A stretch of 64,000 bases of DNA from Robertmurraya andreesenii (GTDB lineage Bacteria > Bacillota > Bacilli > Bacillales > Cytobacillaceae), in NCBI RefSeq assembly GCF_030813005.1, contig NZ_JAUSTU010000016.1:1-64000 (forward strand), read 5' to 3'. The notes under the pieces were generated by a model. That model was not told the origin of the DNA. It saw only the letters and a program-made list of their open reading frames with translations, and searched no databases. Both the position numbers and the translations under genes were made by a program. Shown here in pieces: positions 8,192 through 17,750 of the stretch. Each line of letters starts with the position of its first letter. Position 1 is the first letter of the stretch.

Positions 8192-8512
8192 ATGACAACT
8201 TTATATCGAATCAATGTGTTCGAAGACGAATTCCATTCCAAAGTAGTAACAAGGGTTAAATACAATGAAATCCTTGATTATTGGGATGGTCACAATTGGA
8301 CAAATGGTGGAGTAGGAAGGCATTTGGGTATCACTAAGCTAAAAGATGGCAGGTATGTACTCATTTACGGTACACAATGGCAAGGAGAAAAAGATTATGG
8401 GAGGGTTGTTTCGCCAGAGGAAGCCTTACATGAGATATTAAAGTCTCACAATACAGAGCTTTTGACTCTGAAAAAGTTTAAGGATTTGAAAACTTTAGCA
8501 GAAGAAAAATAG
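8192..8512 (+). CDS. small hypothetical protein, about 106 residues
   Basis: An AAAGGA site (8175-8180) precedes both a GTG at 8186 and the ATG at 8192. The protein is soluble and rich in aromatic and charged residues (YWDGHNWTNGGVGRHLG, then ITKLKDGRYVLIYGTQWQ). It ends in a charged helix. No family recognised. It is a lone gene in repeat-filled DNA with its own terminator. Codon use looks normal for the window, which supports a real gene. Confidence 0.65.
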   Translation: MTTLYRINVFEDEFHSKVVTRVKYNEILDYWDGHNWTNGGVGRHLGITKLKDGRYVLIYGTQWQGEKDYGRVVSPEEALHEILKSHNTELLTLKKFKDLKTLAEEK

Positions 8513-8552
8513 ATTATCGGTGACATTGAATACGAAAGGAAATAAAAGACCT

Positions 8553-8576
8553 AAAGGAGAACATTCTCCTTTTTAT
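8553..8576 (+). terminator. intrinsic terminator after the small gene
   Basis: AAAGGAGAA (8553-8561) pairs with TTCTCCTTT (8564-8572), followed by a T-rich tract. Confidence 0.65.
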
Positions 8577-9534
8577 TACTTGAATCTATAAAACTGAGTT
8601 AAGATTGAGTACGTAATGCTCTACTGCACTCTTTTCTCTATTTTCCATATTATAGATGAAATATTACAAACCAAACTAAATTCTTCTTTCCTCCTATGTA
8701 TACCCCAAATAAACCCTTCCGAAATCCCGCTCCTCAAATCCGCATTCTTCCGTTCGAGTTATAATAAAGATTTCCGACTGAACCCCTATTTTGGACCATT
8801 TTCGATTCAAATATGACCGTTTTTCCGCCTGTTTTTCCTCATTTTTTTCACCTTTTTTCGAGAGTTAAAATAAAGTCCTCCGATTTTGGAAGAAGGAGAA
8901 AAGGAGAAAAAGAATAAGGGAAATAAGAAAAAGCATTGAGAAAAGATTGAATGAGACCTTCGGTCTCTTATTGAATAAATACCTGAGTGAAATATTGAAA
9001 AAAGCCTGAATTGGTAAGGGTTCAAACAGGATTAAGTTAGGATAAAACTATTGAATTTTTATTGATTTCCTATTGAATTATAACAGAAAAAAGCCCGGGT
9101 TCCTAATGAGGAAAAACCGGGATGATATTGAGTCAGAGTCGAAAATCGGAAATGTTTATTTTCACTGTAATCGAGCCTGAATCGGAAATGTTTTTTTTGG
9201 TTCGGAAGAGTTTAATATTGGGTTACACTTTTGTCCACTTAAAATAATCTCACCACATCTTTACCCCGCTCAAACCCGCATTCCACCGTTGCCGTTTAAA
9301 ATAAAGTCACCATATCTTTCCCTTTTTTTCACACATTTTTGATCATGTTTTGACCGTTTTTCCACCCTTTTTTCACGCTTTTTGTTCACGTTTTTTTCGA
9401 TTTAAAAAGAAGTTGAGTAGAAATAAGGGTTCAAGGAATTTAGTAGTGACAAGGGTTTCAGCGATTTAGGATACAGGACTTTATTTTAAACACGAAATAA
9501 AAGATGTTGCGACTTTTTTATAAAGTACGGGTGT
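8577..9534. repeat. degenerate non-coding repeat tract
   Basis: Two related segments (about 8690-8880 and 9255-9410) share TCAAAYCCGCATTC, a TGACCGTTTTTCC run, T-rich tracts and a core like TTAAAATAAAGTC (seen near 8866 and 9295, inverted near 9480). ATTGA words (8930-9075) and AATCGGAAATGTTT twice (about 9142 and 9179) are further internal repeats. No gene seen. Confidence 0.55.
9094..9121. repeat. hairpin in the intergenic repeat, copy B
   Basis: A CCCGG-TTCCT arm (9094-9104) pairs with AGGAA-CCGGG (9109-9121) across AATG, with a small A bulge. It is preceded by ACAG plus an A-run, as the copy A hairpin is preceded by ACAC plus an A-run. Confidence 0.55.
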
Positions 9535-10920
9535 TTATTTTGGGGTTACAACTTTCAACATTATTTTCGCCACTGCTTCACAATGAGTTGTATGCGGAAA
9601 CATATCCACCGGCTGGACTTCTACTGTCTTATATCCCCCGTCCTCCAAAATCCTCAAATCACGAGCAAGTGTTGCAGGATTACAGGAAACATAAACAACC
9701 TTCTTTGGCTTCATAGAAATAATCGTTTGCAGAAGTGCTTCATCACAGCCTTTCCGAGGTGGATCCACAACTAGGACATCCGCTTTGTTGCCCTCCTCAT
9801 ACCATTTCGGAATGACAACCTCCGCTTCCCCAGCTTCAAACTCCACATTCTCAATGCCATTAAGAGCAGCATTCTTTTTCGCATCCTCAATCGCTTCTGG
9901 AACGACTTCAACACCGAAAACTTTCCTAGCCTTCTGCGCTAGAAACAAAGAAATCGTGCCAATTCCACAGTAAGCATCAATCACTGACTCTGAACCTGTT
10001 AAATTCGCATACTCAAGCGCTTTATCATACAGCACCTTCGTCTGCACGGGGTTCACCTGATAGAAGGATAATGCAGAGATAGCGAATTTGACGTCGCCAA
10101 TGTAGTCGAAAATCACTTCATTTCCCCAAAGAACGGTTGTTTTATCACCTAGAATTACATTTGTCCGCTTTCCATTCACATTATGAACAATCGATTTTAC
10201 CTCTGGAAGCCGCTCCACGATTTCCTCAACAAGTCGCTCCCTATGAGGAATATCCGCTGTCCTTGTCACAATCACCACCATTAACTCACCCGTTTTCTGT
10301 CCGTAACGAGCCATGATGTGGCGCAATATCCCTTTATGAGACTCCTCATTATAAGCGCGGATACCAAGCCTTCCACAAATCTCTTTGACCACTTGAACAG
10401 CCTCATTAATCTCTGGAATCTGAATCAAGCTTTCATCGGTATCCACAATTTCATGACTTCTTGGTTTAAAAAAGCCGGCAATCAGCTTTCCTTCCTTCTC
10501 ACCGACAGGGACCTGTGCTTTGTTACGATAATGCCACGGGTTGTCCATTCCTAAAATCGGATGAACCTTTACATCCTCGAGCTTTCCAATGCGGGTAAGG
10601 ACCTGGCGAACCTGATTCTCCTTGTATTTAAGCTGCCCCTCATAACTGATATGTTCAAGCTGACAACCTCCGTATTTATGCAAATCTTCCTTTGCAATTT
10701 CGATACGGTATGGGCTTTTTTCATATAGTTCAATGAGACGACCGAAGCCGTAACCTTTATTGACTTTGATGACCTTGATCTTCGCTCTCTCTCCAGGCAG
10801 ACCATATGGAACAAAAATCGGATAGCCATCTACCTTAGCAACCCCAGCTCCATCATGGGTTAAATCCTCGAATAAAACATCTATGTATTCATTTTTTTGA
10901 ACGGGTATTGTTCGACTCAT
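9535..10920 (-). CDS. rlmCD: 23S rRNA (uracil-C5)-methyltransferase RlmCD
   Basis: 461 residues of the TrmA/RumA family. B. subtilis RlmCD (YefA) makes both m5U747 and m5U1939 in 23S rRNA. A TRAM RNA-binding domain fills the first 60 residues. The SAM-binding region includes DAYCGIGTISLFLA and VVDPPRKGCDEALL. CNPATLARDL (about 411-420) holds the nucleophile Cys, and THCEAV is the C-terminal catalytic-Glu motif. In B. subtilis yefA follows dgkB directly; here the mrp operon lies between them. Confidence 0.93.
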   Translation of the reverse strand: MSRTIPVQKNEYIDVLFEDLTHDGAGVAKVDGYPIFVPYGLPGERAKIKVIKVNKGYGFGRLIELYEKSPYRIEIAKEDLHKYGGCQLEHISYEGQLKYKENQVRQVLTRIGKLEDVKVHPILGMDNPWHYRNKAQVPVGEKEGKLIAGFFKPRSHEIVDTDESLIQIPEINEAVQVVKEICGRLGIRAYNEESHKGILRHIMARYGQKTGELMVVIVTRTADIPHRERLVEEIVERLPEVKSIVHNVNGKRTNVILGDKTTVLWGNEVIFDYIGDVKFAISALSFYQVNPVQTKVLYDKALEYANLTGSESVIDAYCGIGTISLFLAQKARKVFGVEVVPEAIEDAKKNAALNGIENVEFEAGEAEVVIPKWYEEGNKADVLVVDPPRKGCDEALLQTIISMKPKKVVYVSCNPATLARDLRILEDGGYKTVEVQPVDMFPHTTHCEAVAKIMLKVVTPK

Positions 10921-10986
10921 CTATAATTCCTCTTCTCATTCAAACAATGATTTCAAATGGAATTGTACCACACCTGCATTAAAATG

Positions 10987-11067
10987 AAAAAGCCAGCATA
11001 GTAAACTGCCCCCATTGTTAGTAATATCGAATAATAGGGGACAGTTCACATAAGTGGCTAGCTTTTT
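10987..11067 (-). terminator. long hairpin terminator of the mrp operon
   Basis: On the minus strand GCTAGC pairs with GCTGGC and, inside, AACTGTCCCC pairs with GGGGGCAGTT, followed by TTTTT. The upstream arm includes the mrpG stop codon. Confidence 0.75.
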
Positions 11068-11441
11068 TCCTCCGCCTCTTTTGGTACCTGGTACCCCTCG
11101 AGCACTTCCTTTAGATCATCTTGAACGGATTGCTCCGCAAGTTCTACGTTAGCGCGGTAGGCCGAGCGTAAAATGACATGGGCAGCTACGGGCGCTGTTA
11201 GGAATACAAAGAAGATCCCCAAAAATAGACGGATACTAAAAAATCCTTCCTCTAATAAGAAAAACAGAAACGTTCCAATCAGAGCAAAGAGGACGCCAAG
11301 GGTTGCGCTTTTTGAAGCCGCATGTGAGCGTGTGTAGACATCTGGCAGCCGAATCAACCCGATGGCGCTTAAAAGACTAAATACCGTTCCGATCAAAATT
11401 AATAAAACTGGTAAAAATTCACTCGGACTGCTTCCGCTCAA
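11058..11441 (-). CDS. mrpG: Mrp Na+/H+ antiporter subunit G
   Basis: 127 residues with three transmembrane helices (about 10-30, 43-62, 68-90), typical of MrpG/PhaG. RLPDVYTRSHAASKSATLGV is the family signature. A hydrophilic tail follows. Last gene of the operon, overlapping mrpF by 23 bases and ending in the terminator. MrpG is required for assembly and activity of the hetero-oligomeric antiporter. Confidence 0.93.
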   Translation of the reverse strand: MSGSSPSEFLPVLLILIGTVFSLLSAIGLIRLPDVYTRSHAASKSATLGVLFALIGTFLFFLLEEGFFSIRLFLGIFFVFLTAPVAAHVILRSAYRANVELAEQSVQDDLKEVLEGYQVPKEAEEKS

Positions 11442-11703
11442 TCACTACACCCCTTTCAATAAACCTTGCAAAAGCGATTGTTCCAATAAAGGATAAAATT
11501 CCAATCAGAAGGATGACCTCAAAGAAGCCAGTATTCCTTAGAAGCACAGAGAAAATAGCGACTCCTGAGATAAGATTGATTCCTAATGCATCTAGGGCCT
11601 GAACGCGATCAGGCGCTGATGGTCCCTTCACGAGCCGAAAAATAATCGCAAAAATGGAGATGGTAAGAAAAAGCAATGAGCAAACCAACATAATTTTGAT
11701 CAT
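11419..11703 (-). CDS. mrpF: Mrp Na+/H+ antiporter subunit F
   Basis: 94 residues with three membrane helices. LVKGPSAPDRVQALDALG is the MrpF hallmark loop and includes the conserved Asp. It overlaps mrpE by four bases (ATGA) and mrpG by 23, so the genes are translationally coupled. Confidence 0.93.
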   Translation of the reverse strand: MIKIMLVCSLLFLTISIFAIIFRLVKGPSAPDRVQALDALGINLISGVAIFSVLLRNTGFFEVILLIGILSFIGTIAFARFIERGVVIERKQSE

Positions 11704-12179
11704 GGACGTGTCACCTTCTTTATGGCAGCTTCAAATTTTGCTGTTGAGCGAATCACCGCATCACTTGATTCTGGAATATCCATGGCGTGAATATAGAACT
11801 TTTTACTATCCGATGAGATCTCCACTACGACTGAACCTGGTGTTAGTGTTAATAAGAGAGCAAGTAGCGTAACCTCTAGATCCCCCTCCAAATCGGTTTC
11901 TAACGTAAATATGCCAGGAGTAACATTAATTCTTGGTCTCATCACCTGTCGAATCACTGTGATGCTTGATACGAATAGCTCATAGATGAATAAAAGAAAC
12001 AGTTGTACAACAGCAAGTAAAGTGATTGGATAAAACTTCGACGAAAAATATCTTCTCAAAATAAAGAGAACGAATAACCCGAATAAATAGCCGCTAAAAA
12101 AAGTTAATACACTCCAATCATCCTGTAGGAACATCCATAACACGCCAATGAATAAATTGATTAAGACCTGCATGGGCAT
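11700..12179 (-). CDS. mrpE: Mrp Na+/H+ antiporter subunit E
   Basis: 159 residues, two or three N-terminal membrane helices and a conserved cytoplasmic half (MRPRINVTPGIFTLETDLE and LTLTPGSVVVEIS). This is the MrpE/PhaE pattern. It starts 25 bases after mrpD, the widest gap in the operon, and overlaps mrpF. Confidence 0.93.
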   Translation of the reverse strand: MPMQVLINLFIGVLWMFLQDDWSVLTFFSGYLFGLFVLFILRRYFSSKFYPITLLAVVQLFLLFIYELFVSSITVIRQVMRPRINVTPGIFTLETDLEGDLEVTLLALLLTLTPGSVVVEISSDSKKFYIHAMDIPESSDAVIRSTAKFEAAIKKVTRP

Positions 12180-12204
12180 AAGAAACCACCCCTTTCCGTC
12201 AAAA

Positions 12205-13695
12205 TTATGGCTTTGGATTCATTCCTAGCACTGCCTCGACATACATGCTCGGATTCATGAGTACCTCGACAGCTGAGTCTACATACTCTGCTATTCCTTC
12301 CGCGCCTAAACCAAGGGCAATCGTTAATGCAGTGAGGATTCCAATCGGCAACAAAAGCCCCTTCGTTGTGCCTTTTTCCTCTTCTTCTGTGATTTCCGTG
12401 TATCCCCAAAACACATTCATAAAAATCTTCATAAGCGAATAAAGGACTGCTAGACTCGTAAGAAGCCCTATCCCGCCTAACCAATAATAGCGAGCTTCAA
12501 AGGTCCCTTCCGTAATGAAGATTTTCCCCAGGAATCCACTTAGCGGTGGAATTCCAGCAAGTGATAAAGCAGCTACAAAAAACATCCACCCCAATTGCGG
12601 ATGCAATCGGATCAGACCACTCAGCTCCTTCAACTTGCCCGTTCCAGTCAAATGAATGATCGTTCCACCTAATAGAAAAATAAGACCTTTGACAATCATA
12701 TCGTGGATCAGATAGTAGAGTGAGCCTGTCATTCCTTCCATCGTGAAGGTGGCGAACCCTGCTAAAATGAATCCGACTCCGACAATGACGTTATACGTCA
12801 AAATTCTTTTAATATCCCCATAGGCAACCGCACCAATAGCTCCTAGTACCATCGTCACAGCCGCAAGAACTCCAATTAATAAGTGGGTAACCTCCGGCTG
12901 ATGATAAAAAATGAGCGAGAAAACTCTCATAATCGCATAAATTCCAACTTTCGTTAAAAGAGCCGCAAAAATCGCCGCAATTGCAGTGGGCGGTGTGCTA
13001 TACGAGCCTGGCAACCAAAAGAATAGAAACAGACCTGCCTTCAAACTAAAGACAATCAAGAACAGGATCGCCACTGTCGTCATCAATCCCTCTTGCCCCG
13101 CATCCGCAACACGAAGGGACAGATGGGCAAAGTTCAGCGTTCCACATGTCGCATACAGATAAGCAATCGCAACAAGAAATAGAAATGATGATAAAATATT
13201 GACTAATATATATTTAATCGATTCTCTCAGCTGTTTCCTTGTCCCACCCAAGGAGATTAGCACATAGGAAGAAACAAGCATGACCTCAAAACAAACAAAT
13301 AGATTGAAAATATCCCCCGTGATAAAAGAACCATTCACACCAGCTATAAGAAACAAAAAGAAGGGATAAAAGTAGAAGGATTCTCTCTCTTTTCCAATAG
13401 AATGAAAAGCATATAGTAAACAACAAAGAGCTACAATACTCGTGACGAAAATGAGGAGAGCGGAAAACATATCCATCACCATGCTGACACCGAATGGAGC
13501 CTCCCAGCCGCCTAACTGAAGAGACTGTATTCCTTTTACCTTAATGGTATTCATCAAGTAAAAAGTGACGAGTGCCACCGCCCCCATTGAAGCAATACTC
13601 AGCATGCGCTGCAAACGAATATATTTCCGCATCATCACGAGCAAAAGCCCCGCTATAATCGGAATAATGACAGGTAAAATCACCAAATTACTCAT
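12205..13695 (-). CDS. mrpD: Mrp Na+/H+ antiporter subunit D
   Basis: 496 residues, about 14 membrane helices, homologous to complex I subunit NuoN/ND2-type proton channels. Conserved features include GDIFNLFVCFEVMLVSSYVL (the key membrane Glu), LKAGLFLFFWLPGSY and GALLTKVGIYA-like segments. Overlaps mrpC by eight bases. With MrpA it forms the ion-translocating core. Confidence 0.94.
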   Translation of the reverse strand: MSNLVILPVIIPIIAGLLLVMMRKYIRLQRMLSIASMGAVALVTFYLMNTIKVKGIQSLQLGGWEAPFGVSMVMDMFSALLIFVTSIVALCCLLYAFHSIGKERESFYFYPFFLFLIAGVNGSFITGDIFNLFVCFEVMLVSSYVLISLGGTRKQLRESIKYILVNILSSFLFLVAIAYLYATCGTLNFAHLSLRVADAGQEGLMTTVAILFLIVFSLKAGLFLFFWLPGSYSTPPTAIAAIFAALLTKVGIYAIMRVFSLIFYHQPEVTHLLIGVLAAVTMVLGAIGAVAYGDIKRILTYNVIVGVGFILAGFATFTMEGMTGSLYYLIHDMIVKGLIFLLGGTIIHLTGTGKLKELSGLIRLHPQLGWMFFVAALSLAGIPPLSGFLGKIFITEGTFEARYYWLGGIGLLTSLAVLYSLMKIFMNVFWGYTEITEEEEKGTTKGLLLPIGILTALTIALGLGAEGIAEYVDSAVEVLMNPSMYVEAVLGMNPKP

Positions 13696-14026
13696 CTTCT
13701 CCCCCTCTCAAGGTTGATGTATCGTCCGTGCCTAATTCCCGATAGGAACGATAGCTAAGCACAAGAAACAGAGCTGTTGTTGCAAAATTGATCACGATTG
13801 CAGTTAATAAAAGGGCCTGAGGCAATGAATCGGCATAGGTGAGATCCTTTGTCCAAAGTAGAGGTGGGCCCCCTTTTTTCAATCCCCCCATTGTGATAAT
13901 AAGGATATTGACAGCATGACCGATAATGGATGTCCCAAGGATGACCCTTAAGAGGCTCTTCGTCAAAATCAAATACGTACCGATCGTAAATAACACACCA
14001 ACAAGGATAGACATCAATGCTTCCAT
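13688..14026 (-). CDS. mrpC: Mrp Na+/H+ antiporter subunit C
   Basis: 112 residues, three membrane helices, NuoK-like. ILGTSIIGHAVNILIITMG and DPLPQALLLTAIVI-type text (here YADSLPQALLLTAIVINFA) are the family marks. It touches mrpB by one base and overlaps mrpD. Confidence 0.94.
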   Translation of the reverse strand: MEALMSILVGVLFTIGTYLILTKSLLRVILGTSIIGHAVNILIITMGGLKKGGPPLLWTKDLTYADSLPQALLLTAIVINFATTALFLVLSYRSYRELGTDDTSTLRGGEDE

Positions 14027-14451
14027 CAGCGATCATCCCCTATGCTCATAATAATCATCAGGGAGGTTCCAATGACTGCAAGGGCAACACCCACATCGAA
14101 TAATACGGCTGTTGCAAGCTCCGTCTCTCCAAATATCGGGAGATGAATATAGCCAAATGACTGTGATAAAAAAGGGGCATCCAACACCATTCCGCCTACC
14201 CCAGTTAACACAGCAATTAATACGCCCACTGCGGCAACGATTTTAAAGTCAACAGGAATATTTTTGCGAACGGATTCTATATCAAACGTCAAAAACAGAA
14301 GAATGACAGCTGAAGAGAAAGCCAAGCCACCAATAAAACCTCCACCAGGGTAGTGATGACCGGAAATAAATAGATTGATGGCAAAGGTAAAAATAATGAC
14401 GACGACCACTTTCGTTACGCTTCGGATGATGACATCATTCGGCTCCTTCAT
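14026..14451 (-). CDS. mrpB: Mrp Na+/H+ antiporter subunit B
   Basis: 141 residues, four membrane helices. HHYPGGGFIGGLAFSSAVIL is the MrpB signature glycine loop. Overlaps mrpA by 17 bases and mrpC by one. Confidence 0.94.
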   Translation of the reverse strand: MKEPNDVIIRSVTKVVVVIIFTFAINLFISGHHYPGGGFIGGLAFSSAVILLFLTFDIESVRKNIPVDFKIVAAVGVLIAVLTGVGGMVLDAPFLSQSFGYIHLPIFGETELATAVLFDVGVALAVIGTSLMIIMSIGDDR

Positions 14452-16858
14452 TCTTATCCCTCCCTGTTAATCTTAGTTTTATTAGTGTATAAACTCCGAG
14501 CCCGGCAATCGTTAGAACGAGGATTTCGAGCATCGTATCAAATCCTCGAAAGTCAACAAGGATCGCGTTGACCACATTTTTCGCACCCGCAAGCTCATAC
14601 GCATCCTCATAGTAGCTTGAAATGGAGCTGAAGAAACGAGTTCCGTTAGCTGACAACGCCACCAATGTCACGACGACACCAACGGCAATAGAAATAAGAG
14701 CATTGCTTACCTTGAAGCGGATTCGACTCATTTCCTTCTTCAATTCGGGCAAATGGTAAAAGCATAACAAGAATAGAGCTGTTGTTACGGTCTCGACCAC
14801 GAGTTGCGTAAGGGCTAAATCCGGCGCACGAAATAGCACAAAGAAAAATGCGACAAAAAATCCCAAAGCCCCAACTGCAATCACAGCGGTCATTCTGGAC
14901 TTAGAAAAGAGCACAGTTAGTGCGGTAATCACCATCGCAACGACTAAGCTTGCCTCGTAAATATTAACCGGTGCATCCTTGGATGGAACGAAGGTAAATC
15001 CATCGAACAACCAGAGACTTCCACCTGTTACTAGAATGATGAAGCCAAAAATATAAACTAAATAATCACGGACAACCCCTGTCATATACCGATCCGTTAT
15101 TTTTTTTGAAAGAAGCTCCATTTGTTCCAAAGCCGTGTCGTAGAGATGATTCAATGTTGCCGCCTGTGGATAGAGGCTGTAGACTCGATACCATTTTCTG
15201 ATGGACAGATATAGCGCAGTTCCAACCGCTATCACACCAAGGGTCATCCAAAGCTCAATATTAAAGCCATGCCAAGCACTTATTTCTATTTGAAGCATTC
15301 CTGCCTCCGCTAGATCCGGCAGAATTCCTGACCAAGCAGGTGTTAACAGATAATGTGAAAGAACGTTTGGAAAAATAAAAATAAGAATCACCATCGTCCC
15401 TAATATCATCGGGGAAACCAACATTCCCAGCGGCGCCTCATGTACCGGCTTATCGACTCTTACAAACGCATGCTTTCCTCTAAAGGTTTTGAAGATGAGA
15501 ATCATACTATAGACAAATGTGAAGACACTTGCGATCCAAGCAAGGATAGGAATGAGCATACCGATGGAGTTCATATGGAAGAAATCCATTTTTCCAATAT
15601 TAACGACAGCGGTAAAAAACATTTCCTTACTGAGAAAGCCATTAAAAGGCGGCAACCCTGCCATCGCAAAGCCGCCAATAATGGTCAAGGTGAAGGAGAT
15701 TGGCATCAGATGCATTAAGCCACCAAGTCTGCGAATGTCGCGTGTTCCTGTTTCATGGTCGATGATCCCCACCACCATGAATAAACAGCCTTTAAAGGTC
15801 GAATGATTCACGAGATGGAATACAGCAGCAAAAATAGCCATTGCATAAACGTTGCCTTCATCACCGATCCCGTAGGATAAGGAGGCCGAGCCTATACCGA
15901 GAAGACACATGATTAAGCCAAGCTGACTAATGGTGGAAAAAGCAAGCAGTGCTTTTAAGTCTGTCTGGCGCACGGCATTAATCGAGCCATATAATAAAGT
16001 TACAAGCCCCACTCCCGTGACAAGCCAGAACCACTCAAGCGAGCCCCCAAAAATCGGTGTTAATCTGGCTACTAAATAGATGCCCGCCTTCACCATCGTT
16101 GCCGAGTGAAGATACGCACTGATCGGGGTTGGCGCCTCCATCGCATCCGGCAGCCAAATACTGAACGGAAACTGGGCTGACTTTGTAAAAGCCCCGATCA
16201 AAATCAAAATCATTGCTGGAACAAACAAAGAATGAGCACTAATGGACTCTAGCTGACTGCTGTTCAGCATTTCACGAATACTATAAGTGTCTGTCATCAT
16301 CGACAGCATAATCAGGCCAGCTAACATCGCTAAGCCACCAGATATCGTAATGAGCATTGACTTTTGCGCACCATATCGAGATCTTTCCCGTTCATACCAA
16401 TAGGCGATCAATAAGAACGATGAAACACTGGTCATTTCCCAAAATACATACAAGACAAAGATATTATCCGATAATACAAGGCCCATCATTGCACCCATGA
16501 ACAGGAGCAAGTAGACATAGAAATTATGCAATGCCTCACGATGCTTAGACAGATAGAAAATGGAATAGAAGACAACAAGAGCACCAATTCCAGCAATTAA
16601 TAAAGCAAATACAAGACTTAACCCATCCATGTAGAGCGTAAAATTAATTTTATAGGATGGCAGCCATGGCAATGTGGCTAGAATCGTATTCCCGTTGGCA
16701 ATTTGGGGGATAAAAGAGACTAAGCAGATAAATAGCACGAGAGGAACCACAAGGACGAACCAACCCGTATGTAGACGAGGATTAAATTTTTTATATAAAA
16801 ATGGAACAAATATCGTAAACACAAATGGCAAAAGGATCATCAGACTGAACCACTGCAA
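14435..16858 (-). CDS. mrpA: Mrp Na+/H+ antiporter subunit A
   Basis: 807 residues, the largest Mrp subunit, homologous to complex I NuoL with an extra C-terminal MrpB-like extension. FVLYVFWEMTSVSSFLLI carries the conserved membrane Glu, AQFPFSIWLPDAMEAPTPI and HSATMVKAGIYL are hallmark segments. First gene of a seven-gene operon (A-B-C-D-E-F-G) that exports Na+ for H+ uptake, important at high pH and salt. The promoter must lie in 16859-17010, which it shares with the divergent usp gene. Confidence 0.95.
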   Translation of the reverse strand: MQWFSLMILLPFVFTIFVPFLYKKFNPRLHTGWFVLVVPLVLFICLVSFIPQIANGNTILATLPWLPSYKINFTLYMDGLSLVFALLIAGIGALVVFYSIFYLSKHREALHNFYVYLLLFMGAMMGLVLSDNIFVLYVFWEMTSVSSFLLIAYWYERERSRYGAQKSMLITISGGLAMLAGLIMLSMMTDTYSIREMLNSSQLESISAHSLFVPAMILILIGAFTKSAQFPFSIWLPDAMEAPTPISAYLHSATMVKAGIYLVARLTPIFGGSLEWFWLVTGVGLVTLLYGSINAVRQTDLKALLAFSTISQLGLIMCLLGIGSASLSYGIGDEGNVYAMAIFAAVFHLVNHSTFKGCLFMVVGIIDHETGTRDIRRLGGLMHLMPISFTLTIIGGFAMAGLPPFNGFLSKEMFFTAVVNIGKMDFFHMNSIGMLIPILAWIASVFTFVYSMILIFKTFRGKHAFVRVDKPVHEAPLGMLVSPMILGTMVILIFIFPNVLSHYLLTPAWSGILPDLAEAGMLQIEISAWHGFNIELWMTLGVIAVGTALYLSIRKWYRVYSLYPQAATLNHLYDTALEQMELLSKKITDRYMTGVVRDYLVYIFGFIILVTGGSLWLFDGFTFVPSKDAPVNIYEASLVVAMVITALTVLFSKSRMTAVIAVGALGFFVAFFFVLFRAPDLALTQLVVETVTTALFLLCFYHLPELKKEMSRIRFKVSNALISIAVGVVVTLVALSANGTRFFSSISSYYEDAYELAGAKNVVNAILVDFRGFDTMLEILVLTIAGLGVYTLIKLRLTGRDKNEGAE

Positions 16859-17023
16859 TGGAATTCCCTCCTTCTAGCAAACTTGTGGAAACAAAAATAG
16901 CTTCCTATATACATTGACTCGCATTGAAGCATGGGGTATAGTCATACATAAACCTATTTAGGAAAAACGGAATCGCTTGTAAACTTATTGTTTGTCCATT
17001 TCTAACCCGAGGTGAACAAATCT

Positions 17024-17716
17024 ATGAAGAATGGAAAAGAAAGAATGGACGAAAGTATTCTCGTCTGTGTTTATTATGGTCCAAATGGTGAACGTCTCAT
17101 TCAGCGGGGCTGTAGAATTGCACATATGCTCGATTGTCCCCTGTATATCCTTACCGTTGATCCTTCTCCATTTGATGAATTAGATGCGGAGAAGTCCAAC
17201 TATATAGCGAAATGGCAGCAGCTTGCGAAGCAGCACAATGCGAAGGCCTTTATTTTGAAGGACAATGACAAGAGACCCGTTCATAAGGTCATTGCCGAGG
17301 TTGCGCGAGAAAAGAATATTACTCAAATTATTCTTGGTCAGACTGCCCAAAGTCGCTGGGAGCAGATTGCAAAAGGGTCAATCATCAACTCATTATTACG
17401 AGAAATTCCTTTTGTGGACCTTCATATCATCTCCGTTGCCCGCTATTTGAAAAATCCCGATCAGCATTATGATAAAGGGGTACGTGCTTATTTGATTCGT
17501 GAAGAGAAGCATTATCGTCTCATCTTCAAACATACAAAGGATGTTGAATTTGAAGGGATCTTTTTCAAAGAAATTGGGACAGATTTTAATAATGGAATAT
17601 TCAAGTTTATGAAGGATAAGGAAACTCTTCAGGTTCAAGTAAATGATGATCTTGTAACGGATCTATCAAATGTTGAGATGGATACGAACACGGATTCTGT
17701 AGATGATTATTTGTAA
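17024..17716 (+). CDS. KdpD-like universal stress protein (USP) domain protein
   Basis: About 230 residues. Residues 4-130 form a USP fold like the one inside the K+ sensor KdpD: SILVCVYYGPNGERLIQRGCRIA, then LGQTAQSRWEQ (an ATP-loop like the KdpD GxTxxSRW motif) and GSIINSLLREIPFVDLHII. The C-terminal 90 residues are an unassigned acidic region. No kinase domain. Start 17024 is preferred since GAGGTG at 17009-17014 is its ribosome site. Divergent from mrpA, which hints at an ion-homeostasis role. Confidence 0.7.
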   Translation: MKNGKERMDESILVCVYYGPNGERLIQRGCRIAHMLDCPLYILTVDPSPFDELDAEKSNYIAKWQQLAKQHNAKAFILKDNDKRPVHKVIAEVAREKNITQIILGQTAQSRWEQIAKGSIINSLLREIPFVDLHIISVARYLKNPDQHYDKGVRAYLIREEKHYRLIFKHTKDVEFEGIFFKEIGTDFNNGIFKFMKDKETLQVQVNDDLVTDLSNVEMDTNTDSVDDYL

Positions 17717-17745
17717 ATCTCCACTTTTTAGTGGGGATTTTTTTT
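17717..17745 (+). terminator. intrinsic terminator after the USP gene
   Basis: ATCTCCAC pairs with GTGGGGAT across TTTTTA, followed by eight T. Confidence 0.8.
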
Positions 17746-17750
17746 ATGTC

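Noticed and set aside
7732..8265. Minus-strand open frame of 177 codons
   Set aside because: Low-complexity, Phe- and Ser-rich translation, no ribosome site, overlaps hairpins and the real small gene on the plus strand.
9500..9716. Plus-strand frames over rlmCD, gat, pcrA and other genes
   Set aside because: They are antisense or out-of-frame shadows of strongly conserved genes without ribosome sites.
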